DNA of 64,000 nt from Caballeronia ptereochthonis (lineage in GTDB: Bacteria; Pseudomonadota; Gammaproteobacteria; Burkholderiales; Burkholderiaceae): positions 124,001 through 188,000 of the forward strand of contig NZ_FCOB02000007.1 of NCBI RefSeq assembly GCF_001545075.1, read 5' to 3'. How positions within the stretch are numbered: the stretch's first letter is position 1; each line of letters starts with the position of its first letter. Below the pieces are notes generated by a model that had not been told where the DNA came from, searched no databases, and saw nothing but the letters and a program-made list of their open reading frames with translations. This document shows positions 55,127-63,770 of the stretch, piece after piece. The translations under genes and the position numbers were made by a program.

Positions 55127-55969
55127 ATGCGAATCAAACCGCTTACATGCTCGATCGGTGCGGAACTCACGAATGTGAATGTTGCGGACGTCGTCCGAAG
55201 CGAATCATTGTTCGCCGAGATCAAGGCGCTGCTGCTGAAACATCGCGTGCTGTTCTTTCGCGACCAGGACATATCGCGTGCCGACCATGTCGCCTTTGCC
55301 CGCTGTTTCGGCGATCTCGAAGATCATCCCGTCGCCAACACGGTGCCGGGATATCCCGGTCTGATCGAGATCTACAAGAGCGAGAAGCGCGATCACTTCG
55401 AGAACACCTATCACAGCGATGCCTCGTGGCGCGCGAATCCGCCCAGGGCCGCCGTATTGCGCTGCATCTCGTGTCCCGATGTCGGCGGCGACACCATCTG
55501 GGTGAACATGGTTGAGGCGTACAACAGCCTGCCGGAAGAGATCAAGACGAAGATCGCGGGCCTGCGCGCCAAGCATGGCATCGAGCATTCCTTCGGCGCG
55601 ATTCTCGCGACCGAGGAGCGCGAAGAACTGATCAGAAAGAACCCGCTGGTGGATCATCCGGTGGTCCGGACGCATCCGGAGACAAGTGAAAAGGTCTTGT
55701 ACGTGGGACCGTTCTCGACTCACTTCATCAACTATCACAGCCCGGAGAACGTGCGCTTCGGACAGGACAAGACGCCGGGCGCGAGCCTGCTTCTCAACTA
55801 TCTGATCAGTCAGGCGGCCATTCCGGAGTATCAGGTCCGCTTCCGCTGGGAACCTAATAGTCTGGCGATCTGGGACAACGTGGCGACCCAGCACTACGCG
55901 GTGAGCGACTACTGGCCGGCGCCGCGTCGCATGGAACGCGCGACCGTTCGCGGAGACCGGCCGTTCTGA
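55127..55969 (+). CDS. TauD/TfdA-family 2-oxoglutarate-dependent dioxygenase 2
   Basis: The 280-residue paralogue of the gene at 48361 keeps all ligands: His96-x-Asp98 (NTYHSDASW), His256 (TQHYAV), Arg267. The differences include the loop before the HxD motif and FxTDGLW versus YHSDASW, so the substrate range may differ. ATG at 55127 follows AAAGGAAAGCGCAACC. It is followed on the same strand by an MFS permease and a broken CoA-transferase. Confidence 0.92.
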   Translation: MRIKPLTCSIGAELTNVNVADVVRSESLFAEIKALLLKHRVLFFRDQDISRADHVAFARCFGDLEDHPVANTVPGYPGLIEIYKSEKRDHFENTYHSDASWRANPPRAAVLRCISCPDVGGDTIWVNMVEAYNSLPEEIKTKIAGLRAKHGIEHSFGAILATEEREELIRKNPLVDHPVVRTHPETSEKVLYVGPFSTHFINYHSPENVRFGQDKTPGASLLLNYLISQAAIPEYQVRFRWEPNSLAIWDNVATQHYAVSDYWPAPRRMERATVRGDRPF

Positions 55970-56122
55970 GCGCACATGGCGCGCGCTGACATCGGATGCA
56001 AAGTCTTTGTCACGGGTTGCAAAGCGGCCCGCCGAACAGAGCTTAGAGTCGAAGGGGCCGAGTGATGGCTCGCACCGTAACAGGTTCCGCGCGAAACAAG
56101 ATAGTCCAGGAGACAAGCAAGC

Positions 56123-57472
56123 ATGCACGTGATTTCCGATGCGCCCTCTGCCAGCCATCACGACGGCTACGTCACAGGCCCGCACCAGGCGTGGTTTGCC
56201 TTCGTGATGACCTTCGCGCTCATGTTGTTCGACTTCATCGATCGACAGGTGATCGTTTCGCTCTTCCCTCACATCAGGAGCGAATGGGGTCTCAGCGACA
56301 AGCAACTAGGCTCGCTCGTGTCGATCGTCTCGATCGTCGTGGCGGCAGGCGGCATTCCCGTCGCACTCATTGCCGACCGGAAGGGGCGCGTGAAAAGCAT
56401 CATCGTGATGGCGATCGCGTGGAGCCTTGCGACGATATCGTGCATGTTCACCGGCAACTACGGCCAGTTGTTCGCCGCACGCGCGGTCGTCGGGCTTGGA
56501 GAAACCGGCTACGGCTCGGTCGGCGCGGCCCTCATCTCGACGTTGTTTCCGCGGCGACTGCGAAGCGCGGCGCTCGGAGCGTTCTTCGCGGCGCCGTCGC
56601 TGGGCTCGGTGCTGGGCGTGTTCCTCGGCGGCATCATTGCGGCGCATTGGGGCTGGAAGGCCGCGTTCGGCGTCGTGGGTGTGCCCGGACTCGTGCTGGC
56701 GCTCGTCTATCTGCGCGTGCGCGACTACGACTCCGTGCCGCTGACATCGGGTACGAGCCGCGCCCCGCAGCGTCTGGGTGAAACGCTCAGCCATATCTTC
56801 GGCACGCTGGCGCGCACGCCTACCTTGCTGTTCGTCTGCGCGGGCGCGGCGGCGCAACTGGTCACGGTGTCCGCCATCTGGTCATGGCTACCGAGCTATC
56901 TTAACCGTTATCACGCCATGGATGCCGAGGCCGCGTCCAGAGCGGCAGCGGCGGTCGTCCTGATCGGCGCGCTGAGTTGCACGTTCTGGGGCATCGCGGT
57001 GGGACGCGTGGCGCAACGCAAGCCGCGCAACAAACTGCCCGCGTTGTCGGTGCTTTGCGTGACGACATCCGCCATCTTCATTACGGCCTTCGGCGGACAC
57101 TACACCGGCGATGTGCAATTCAGATGGATCGTCGTGGGCGCATTCTTCATGAACTGCACGGTCGGTGTGGTGGCCGGCGTCGCGATGGACGTCATTCATC
57201 CCGGCATGCGCTCGACGGGCGCCGCGGTGCTGTCTCTGTTCCAGAACATGTTCGGGCTGGCCGTCGGTCCGTTTCTGGCGGGCATCCTGTCCGATCGCTG
57301 GGGTCTGCAGCATGCACTGACTCTCACGCCGCTGTTCAGTCTGCTGGCCGCCGTGTTCTTCGCCATCGCCATGCGCAGCTATGACCAGGACGTCGCGCGT
57401 ATCGCCGCGGTCGAGCGGGACGTGGCGCCCGCCGTCGCCGAAGATCGCGTGCCTGAACCGCAAACCGAGTGA
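56123..57472 (+). CDS. MFS transporter 1 (ACS/phthalate-type)
   Basis: The 449-residue inner-membrane protein has about 12 transmembrane segments, DFIDRQVIVSLFP in TM1 and the loop motif ADRKGRVKS between TM2 and TM3. It resembles anion:cation symporters for organic acids. ATG follows GGAGACAAGCAAGC. About 40% like MFS 2 at 61084 by eye. Likely importer of the island substrate. Confidence 0.92.
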   Translation: MHVISDAPSASHHDGYVTGPHQAWFAFVMTFALMLFDFIDRQVIVSLFPHIRSEWGLSDKQLGSLVSIVSIVVAAGGIPVALIADRKGRVKSIIVMAIAWSLATISCMFTGNYGQLFAARAVVGLGETGYGSVGAALISTLFPRRLRSAALGAFFAAPSLGSVLGVFLGGIIAAHWGWKAAFGVVGVPGLVLALVYLRVRDYDSVPLTSGTSRAPQRLGETLSHIFGTLARTPTLLFVCAGAAAQLVTVSAIWSWLPSYLNRYHAMDAEAASRAAAAVVLIGALSCTFWGIAVGRVAQRKPRNKLPALSVLCVTTSAIFITAFGGHYTGDVQFRWIVVGAFFMNCTVGVVAGVAMDVIHPGMRSTGAAVLSLFQNMFGLAVGPFLAGILSDRWGLQHALTLTPLFSLLAAVFFAIAMRSYDQDVARIAAVERDVAPAVAEDRVPEPQTE

Positions 57473-57544
57473 CGGTGGCGCGCGCTTTTCGAGCCGACGA
57501 ACCACGCAAGTCCCGTTTCCTCCTTCACATCATCAGGAACCTCG

Positions 57545-58709
57545 ATGTCGAATCATATTGCTTCGCTGCCGCTCGCCGGCGTGCGCGTTCTCGACCTTTC
57601 CCGCGTGCTCGCAGGCCCGTGGTGCGGCATGGTGCTCGGCGATCTCGGCGCGGAGGTGATCAAGGTGGAGCATCCGCAACGCGGCGACGACACACGCGAC
57701 TGGGGCTTGCGTGCCGGTTCATCGGGGACGTCCTATTTCAACAGCGCGAATCGCAACAAGCGCTCGGTCACCATCGACCTGCAAACCAGCGAAGGACAGG
57801 ACATCGCGCGAGCGCTCGCACGGCAGTGCGACGTCGTCGTGCAGAACTTCAAGCAGGGCGGCGCCGACAAATTCGGACTCGGGTATGCGCAACTGAAACG
57901 GGAAAATGAGTCGCTCATCTACTGCTCGATCTCGGGCTACGATCCGACCGGAACGGAAGCTGATGGCGTTGAATGGCGAGGCCAGCCAGGCGCCGCTCAA
58001 ATTCGGCGTCGCCGCCGTCGATCTGTTCACGGGCATGTACGCAGCACAGGCAGTGCTCGCGGCATTGTTCGAACGCCAGAGCACGGGACGCGGCCGGCAC
58101 ATCGAAATGGCGCTGTTCGATTGCGGCCTCATGATCACGTCGTATTACGGACTCGAAGCGCTGATGACGGGCAAAGACCCCTTGCGCTACGGCAATGCGC
58201 ATCCGTCGATCGTGCCGTATGGCGTCTTCGAGGCGCAGGACGGAGCGCTCGTCATTACTGTCGGCAACAACGCGCAGTTCGTTCGCTTCTGCCGCGATGT
58301 CATCGATCGACCCGACCTCGCCGAGGACGACCGTTTCCGCACGAACATCGCCCGGGCACAAAACCGGTCGACGTTATTGCCGGAGATCGATCGCGAACTT
58401 TCGCGGCACAAACGCGCCGTTTTGCTGGAGCGACTGAAGAACGCGAGCATTCCGTGCGGCGAAGTGCTCGGTCTGCACGAGGCGTTGTCGTCGGAACGGG
58501 CGACGGGTTCCGGTCTCGTCACGAACGTGCCGCATCCGGAAACCGGCGAGATGCAGGTGCTCGCGCCGCCGTATCGTTTCGACGGAACGCGTCCGCCTGT
58601 GCGGCGCGCGCCGCCGCCACTCGGCGAAGGCACGCGTGACGTGCTTCGGTCGCTGCTCGCAATGAGCGACGAGCAGATCACGCAACTCGAAGCGGATGGA
58701 ATCGTGTGA
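57545..58709 (+). pseudogene. CaiB/BaiF-type CoA-transferase, frameshifted by internal deletion
   Basis: Codons from 57545 give a normal start (LAGVRVLDLSRVLAGPWCG ... SLIYCSISGYDPTGTE). The rest (LMALNGEASQAPLKFGVA ... ITQLEADGIV) is in another frame. Between them the family normally has about 15-20 residues with the GYD segment; here they are missing at 57949-57958, where CGGAA is directly repeated. The total is 388 codons against about 400 in relatives. Unless recoding occurs, no full-length enzyme is made. It is 72 bp after MFS 1. Confidence 0.85.
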
Positions 58710-58750
58710 CCTTTATATGATTGCATTGCCGCGCGGGACGTCGCAGCGCG

Positions 58751-59785
58751 TCAGTGTGCTTCGTTCACGTCGTCACGCGCGACGTCTGCAAAGTAGTCCG
58801 ATCGCCATCGTGTGGGCGGCTTGCCAAACTCACCGCTGAACCATCGCGAGAACGCGCTGACTTCGGAGAAGCCCACGAGATTCGCGATGTCCGACACAGT
58901 ATGGTGGCGATTGCCGAGATATCGCATCGCCAGTTCGCCGCGCACTTCGTTGACGAGCGCGGAGAAGCTTTGTCCCGCCTGCTCCAGTTGCCGCTGCAGC
59001 GTGCGGGGCGCAAAGCCGAGGCGCTGTCCGACGCGTTCGATGGCGCCCTGCCCTTGCGGCAACAGGATATGGATCGCGCGCCGCACCTCGTCCGTTATCG
59101 ATGCGGGCCGCGATGGCAGCCGCAAATCGAGCAGCTCTTTCGCGTAACGCGCGAGCGCGGCATCGCCGAGCGGATTGGGCCGATCCAGTTCCTCGCGCGT
59201 GAGCGCGATGGCGTCGAACTCGGAATCGAATTCGACATTCGGCCCCAGAAACGGCCGATGAAACCGCATGCTCTCGGGCGCGGCATGCGCGAAATACACG
59301 CCACGCGCCTTCCACTGCGCGCCGAGAATGCCGCGGATCAGATTGAACACCGCGCCGACAGTCAGCTCCACGATGTCGCGCCCGGGATCGGGCCGCCCGG
59401 TGACCAGCACCACATGCACGAGCGACACTTCGCCAAAGTCCGCCACGCGGATCGAAACCGAATCGCTCAGCATGTGACGATACCGCTCGACTTCCGCGAG
59501 CACATGGCGCAAAGTCGGCTGATGCTGGAGATAGAGACTCACCGCGCCGAAGTCCGACAGCCGCCACGCTTCGCCGATGCGCACGCCGAGCGATCGAAGC
59601 TCCGTCGATCGCACCGACTCCTGGAACACGCTCGCGAGCCCGGCCTCCGGAATGCGCAAATCAGGCGCGCTCAGACATACCGGGTCCAACCCGGCTTCAC
59701 GCACCTTGCAGATGGGATCGATGCCGACGGCACGGGCGATATCGGAATACTTGATCAGCGATGCGCTGCGAACGAAAATGGCCAT
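58751..59785 (-). CDS. AraC-family regulator 2 (OruR/ArgR-like)
   Basis: The 344-residue paralogue of AraC 1 has an Arabinose_bd domain (about 15-195) and AraC HTH (about 230-325; DIANLVGFSEVSAFSRWFSGEFG). It is convergent with the broken CoA-transferase and divergent from the GntR gene. Probably the module-2 counterpart of AraC 1. Confidence 0.92.
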   Translation of the reverse strand: MAIFVRSASLIKYSDIARAVGIDPICKVREAGLDPVCLSAPDLRIPEAGLASVFQESVRSTELRSLGVRIGEAWRLSDFGAVSLYLQHQPTLRHVLAEVERYRHMLSDSVSIRVADFGEVSLVHVVLVTGRPDPGRDIVELTVGAVFNLIRGILGAQWKARGVYFAHAAPESMRFHRPFLGPNVEFDSEFDAIALTREELDRPNPLGDAALARYAKELLDLRLPSRPASITDEVRRAIHILLPQGQGAIERVGQRLGFAPRTLQRQLEQAGQSFSALVNEVRGELAMRYLGNRHHTVSDIANLVGFSEVSAFSRWFSGEFGKPPTRWRSDYFADVARDDVNEAH

Positions 59786-59900
59786 TTAAAGATTGTCGAA
59801 TTCAGCCGGTAAAACTATAGGATAGACGCTGCGGCGTCTGCACGGAATAACCACTATGGCTTTCGGCGAGCCGCCGCGCCTGCCCGGTTCGTGTCGGTTA

Positions 59901-59937
59901 TATTTTTGTCGACATTACATACAGTGCGTCCTAGAAT
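59901..59937 (+). promoter_or_regulatory. TGTCGACA operator 3 with GntR promoter
   Basis: TTGTCGACA (core TGTCGACA 59907-59914) in an AT-rich context. TCGACA (59909-59914) serves as -35, with 17 bp to the -10 TAGAAT (59932-59937). The GntR start is 30 bp after the -10, which fits simple autorepression. Confidence 0.75.
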
Positions 59938-59966
59938 CAGGATGTTAAAGACCGCCCCGGCTCGTC

Positions 59967-60782
59967 ATGGCTCGACATAAAACGCAAAATCTTCCCGACC
60001 TCTCCGCGCTTCTGACGCCGAAAAATCCGTTGATGCTGGCCGTCGAGCGCGCCGTGCTGCGCGGGCAGGATTCGGCTTATGCGTCTACGCCGATAGCCGA
60101 GCAGATCGCGGCGCGCCTCGCCGGGGTCATCACGCTCGATCTGCTCAAGTCGGGACAACGCCTGCTCGAAAAGGACATCAGCGAGGTGCTTCACGTGAGC
60201 CGCGCCCCGGTTCGGGAGGCGCTGCGCATCCTGGAACGGGATCGTCTGGTCGAATTTCAGGCGAGACGAGGTGCAATCGTCACCGCGCCTGACGAAAGCG
60301 AGCTTCGTGACATCTTCCGCGTGCGCAGCGTGCTCTATCTGACGATGCTGGAACAGGTCGCCAACGAGAGCCCGGCCGAACTGGAAGCGCTCATGTCCGA
60401 GCGGTTGCCGAGGCTCGTCAAGGCGGCCGATGAATCTCCGGACGCGTATGCAGTGGAAAGCTTCCTGCTGAACTTTGCGACTGTCGATCTGTGCCGCAAC
60501 CGGCTGCTGGTGGATATTCTGCAATCGATTTCGCTGCGAACGCTGCGTTATCTGAGGCTGAGCATGGTGGCAGATCCGCAGTCCATTCGCACTTCGCTCA
60601 AACGCTGGCGCGCGTTGCACAAGGCAATCGTCGGCCACGACAATGAAACGCTGCTTTCGCTGGCTGCACAGCGCCTCGACGAAGCACGGGATGCCGCGGT
60701 TCAGGCGATTGCGCCAGTATCGACGACGCGCCGCGCCGCGAAGTCGCCGAAGCAGAGGACGCCGGTAGCCTCGCTCGACTGA
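59967..60782 (+). CDS. FCD-type GntR regulator of the island
   Basis: The 271-residue protein has an extended N-terminal tail (about 1-38), a winged helix (about 40-108; LHVSRAPVREALRILERDRLVEFQ) and an FCD helical domain (about 115-245). It is the only GntR gene in the 48-64 kb island. Four palindromes of the size and symmetry expected for GntR/FCD dimers lie at island promoters, including its own. Its ligand is probably a pathway acid or acyl compound. Confidence 0.9.
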   Translation: MARHKTQNLPDLSALLTPKNPLMLAVERAVLRGQDSAYASTPIAEQIAARLAGVITLDLLKSGQRLLEKDISEVLHVSRAPVREALRILERDRLVEFQARRGAIVTAPDESELRDIFRVRSVLYLTMLEQVANESPAELEALMSERLPRLVKAADESPDAYAVESFLLNFATVDLCRNRLLVDILQSISLRTLRYLRLSMVADPQSIRTSLKRWRALHKAIVGHDNETLLSLAAQRLDEARDAAVQAIAPVSTTRRAAKSPKQRTPVASLD

Positions 60783-61083
60783 GCCCTTCCTGCATCGCTT
60801 CGTGATTGCGGATAGAGCGAAACGTCCTCTGCATCCGCAGCGCATTGACGATTGCGCATGCGGACGTCGTGCCGCACCTGCTTGCCCTTCTTTCTCTTCT
60901 CTTCACGTCCGCCAAAGCAGTTCCGACTCCGCCGACTGTCGGCTCTCCCATGCTTGCGGTTCATGTTCAACACTCGACATGCATGAGGTCTAACCCCTAC
61001 TTGGTTAATGTCGACATGAATTAGGGGCGATGATAGTCTTCAATCGTGGTGAAGAAGTTCGTCAATCACGAGAGGAGACGCCA
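60783..61083. other. 301-bp intergenic region upstream of MFS 2
   Basis: The right end holds operator 4 and its promoter. The left 200 bp show no gene. CCCCTA (near 60994) and TAGGGG (near 61022) flank the operator as an outer inverted pair. Confidence 0.5.
61001..61039 (+). promoter_or_regulatory. TGTCGACA operator 4 with MFS 2 promoter
   Basis: TTAATGTCGACATGAAT is centred on 61012. TCGACA (61011-61016) is the -35, and 17 bp later TAGTCT (61034-61039) is a modest -10. The operator's GACATGAAT is the exact complement of the ATTCATGTC arm of operator 2. Transcription would begin near 61046, which rules out the ATG at 61030 as the MFS start. Confidence 0.7.
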
Positions 61084-62430
61084 GTGAATCTATCAACGAC
61101 CAACGAAATGCCTGCCTCAACCGCTGCAACTCGCGATTCTTCCCGCACTTATGCGTGGGTGGTTTTCGCCTTGATGTTCTGCCTTTTGCTTTCCGACTAC
61201 ATGTCGAGGCAGGCACTAAATGCCTTCTTTCCGATTCTGAAAGTCCAGTGGCAGATGTCCGACACGCACCTGGGCTCGATCAGCAGCGTCGTGCCGCTCA
61301 CGGTCGGTATTCTGACGCTGCCGTTCTCCATCTTCGCCGACCGCTGGGGGCGGGTGAAAAGCATCGCACTGATGGTCGCGCTATGGAGCGTCGCCACATT
61401 GGGATGCGCAATTGCAAGCAACTATGAAGAGATGCTCGTCGCGCGCTTCTTCGTGGGCGTCGGCGAGGCGGCCTATGGCAGCGTCGGAATCGCGATAATC
61501 GTGAACATCTTCCCGAAGCACATGCGCTCCGGCATTGCCGGCGGCTTCACTTCGGCGGCCGCGTTCGGATCGGTGCTCGGCGTCTCCCTTTCGGGCATCG
61601 TCGCGACCCACTTCGGCTGGCGCTGGTCCATGGGTGTCATGGCGATCTTCGGGTTCGTGCTGCTCATCGTCTACTGTTGCGTCGTGACGGAGAAAAGGCT
61701 CGAACGCGCGCATCTGGAAGACGTCGCGCCGGTCACATACGGATCCGCCAAGCTGACATTGCGCGCACTCATCGCAGGCATCTTCCCGAGCCGATCGGTG
61801 TTCTGCGCATACCTCGGATGCGCGCTTCAAGTATTCATCCAGGGAACGCTCTTCGTGTGGCTGCCCAGCTATCTGAATCGTTACTGGGGCATGTCGGTCA
61901 GTCAGGCGGCGTTGACGGCGGCAGGCCTCGTGCTGGTCAGCGGTGTGGGGCAACTCATGTGCGGCGTGATCACGGACCGGATCAGCGGAGGTTCTTCCCT
62001 CAAGCGATGGAACATGGCGATCGCCTATTGCCTCGCGCTCGGTGCGCTGCTGACGATCGCGTTCCAGGTGCCGCAGGGCACATTGCAACTCGTCCTGCTC
62101 GCTTTTGCCGTGTTCTTTCTTGCAAGCTCGTTTGGCACATGCAGCCCGATCATTGCCAACGCAACGTCATCGGCCATTCACGGCTCGGTGTTTGCGACGC
62201 TCACGCTCTTCAATAACATCCTGGGTCTTGCAGCCGGCCCATTCCTGACCGGCGCGGCTGCCGATGCAGTCGGCCTCAAGGTCGCCTTGCATTGCCTTCC
62301 GCTTCTGGCAGTGCTTCCGTTCATCATGTTTATCGTTGGCAGGCGGTTCAGCTTGGCGGAAACGTCGCGTTCAAGACTTGAGCAAGCGATGCTGTCACGA
62401 AATGGCAAGTCTCAGGCGTCCGATGTATAG
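61084..62430 (+). CDS. MFS transporter 2 (ACS/phthalate-type)
   Basis: The 448-residue, 12-TM organic-acid transporter has SDYMSRQALNAFFPIL in TM1 and the loop motif ADRWGRVKS. The start is the GTG at 61084 with AGGAGACGCCA upstream; the in-frame ATG at 61030 falls inside the promoter. It is followed by BKACE 2 on the same strand (120 bp). Confidence 0.92.
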   Translation: MNLSTTNEMPASTAATRDSSRTYAWVVFALMFCLLLSDYMSRQALNAFFPILKVQWQMSDTHLGSISSVVPLTVGILTLPFSIFADRWGRVKSIALMVALWSVATLGCAIASNYEEMLVARFFVGVGEAAYGSVGIAIIVNIFPKHMRSGIAGGFTSAAAFGSVLGVSLSGIVATHFGWRWSMGVMAIFGFVLLIVYCCVVTEKRLERAHLEDVAPVTYGSAKLTLRALIAGIFPSRSVFCAYLGCALQVFIQGTLFVWLPSYLNRYWGMSVSQAALTAAGLVLVSGVGQLMCGVITDRISGGSSLKRWNMAIAYCLALGALLTIAFQVPQGTLQLVLLAFAVFFLASSFGTCSPIIANATSSAIHGSVFATLTLFNNILGLAAGPFLTGAAADAVGLKVALHCLPLLAVLPFIMFIVGRRFSLAETSRSRLEQAMLSRNGKSQASDV

Positions 62431-62550
62431 CGGGAACTCGCTCCTCACCAGATGATTGAATCTGCACTCCAGACAATCGGAAACCAACCCTTCGGGGCGT
62501 TTTTCATTGAACGCTCTCGCCTTCAAAACTTTTGATATACAGCCATCACC

Positions 62551-63609
62551 ATGAATTTCCTTGACGGTCACCTTTACCCCGAGAATCAGCAGCCCCTGAT
62601 CATCACAGCCGCTCCCTACGCGCCGGGCTGGATTCCCTCAGACTTCCCGGAAGACATCCCTGTCACGATGGAGGATCAGATTCAGAAGGCGGTCGATTGC
62701 TATGAAGCCGGCGCCACCGTGCTACATCTGCATGTGCGCGAACCCGACGGCCGGGGCAGCAAGCGGCTGTCCATGTTCAACGAGCTGATTGCCGGAGTGC
62801 GCGCCCGCGTACCTGAAATGGTCATTCAGGTCGGCGGCTCCATTAGCTTCGCTCCCGAATCGGAGGGCGAGGCGGCTAAATGGCTGAGCGACGACACACG
62901 ACACATGCTGGCCAAGCTCGATCCGAAGCCCGACCAGGTGACCGTGACCGTCAACACCACGCAAATGAACGTGACGGAACATGCCGGTCTGGATGACTTC
63001 AAAGGCGTTTCGCGAGGATTTCCGCACCTGTACGAGACCTACAAGGACATGATCGTCCCATCGAATCCGAGTTGGGTCGAAGAGCACATCCGACGCCTGA
63101 CGGCAGCCGGAATCCAGAGCGAGTTTCAGTGCTACAACATCAATAGCTTCGAAACCATCGAGCGGATGATTCGCCGCGGCATCTACAAGGGTCCGCTGGT
63201 GATGAACTGGGTGGCTATCAGCGGCGGGATGGATCAGGCAAACATCTACAACCTGGCCAACTTCCTGCGGGCCGCACCGGACGGCGCAGTGATAACGGTG
63301 GAAAGTTCGGTTCTGAACGTATTGCCGGTGAATATGATAGGGATCGCCCTGGGCCTGCATGTGCGATGCGGCATCGAAGACGTTCTCTGGAATCAGACGC
63401 GCACGGGCAAGATGAGCTCCGTCGAACAGATCAAGCAACTGGTGCGCATCGCCGGCGAATTCGGCCGTCCAATCGCGACGGCAAAGCAGGCAAGAGAGAT
63501 CATGCAGATCGGCGTTTTTTACGAGACCGCGGACGAGACGCTTCAGGCCAACGGCTTCGCGCCCAATCGGAATGGCGGCAATCAAGGTTTTCTGAGGAAG
63601 CCGGTCTGA
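62551..63609 (+). CDS. BKACE (DUF849) beta-keto acid cleavage enzyme 2
   Basis: The 352-residue zinc enzyme has His59-x-His61 (VLHLHVRE), GGSISFAPE, NWVAISGGMD and NRNGGNQGFLRK. It is about 80% identical to BKACE 1 by eye and has the same unusual length. It is probably co-transcribed with MFS 2. A short hairpin CCC-TTCG-GGG before a T-run near 62492-62505 might attenuate read-through. Confidence 0.92.
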   Translation: MNFLDGHLYPENQQPLIITAAPYAPGWIPSDFPEDIPVTMEDQIQKAVDCYEAGATVLHLHVREPDGRGSKRLSMFNELIAGVRARVPEMVIQVGGSISFAPESEGEAAKWLSDDTRHMLAKLDPKPDQVTVTVNTTQMNVTEHAGLDDFKGVSRGFPHLYETYKDMIVPSNPSWVEEHIRRLTAAGIQSEFQCYNINSFETIERMIRRGIYKGPLVMNWVAISGGMDQANIYNLANFLRAAPDGAVITVESSVLNVLPVNMIGIALGLHVRCGIEDVLWNQTRTGKMSSVEQIKQLVRIAGEFGRPIATAKQAREIMQIGVFYETADETLQANGFAPNRNGGNQGFLRKPV

Positions 63610-63770
63610 GAAGCGCTTGCCTCGATATCCGATTCCGAGCGGCTCCGGATGACCGTGTGTGATCGGCTCCGGACCGCGAAGGCGAAGTAAAGCGTCTCAT
63701 AGCCTTGACTTCAAAACGCACCGGGCATTTAACGAAAACGTCCCGACGCGTCACTCTCTCGCCCGATTAC

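Noticed and set aside
61030-61083. ATG at 61030 as the start of MFS 2
   Set aside because: It lies inside the predicted promoter; the GTG at 61084 has a proper ribosome site and gives the same length as MFS 1.
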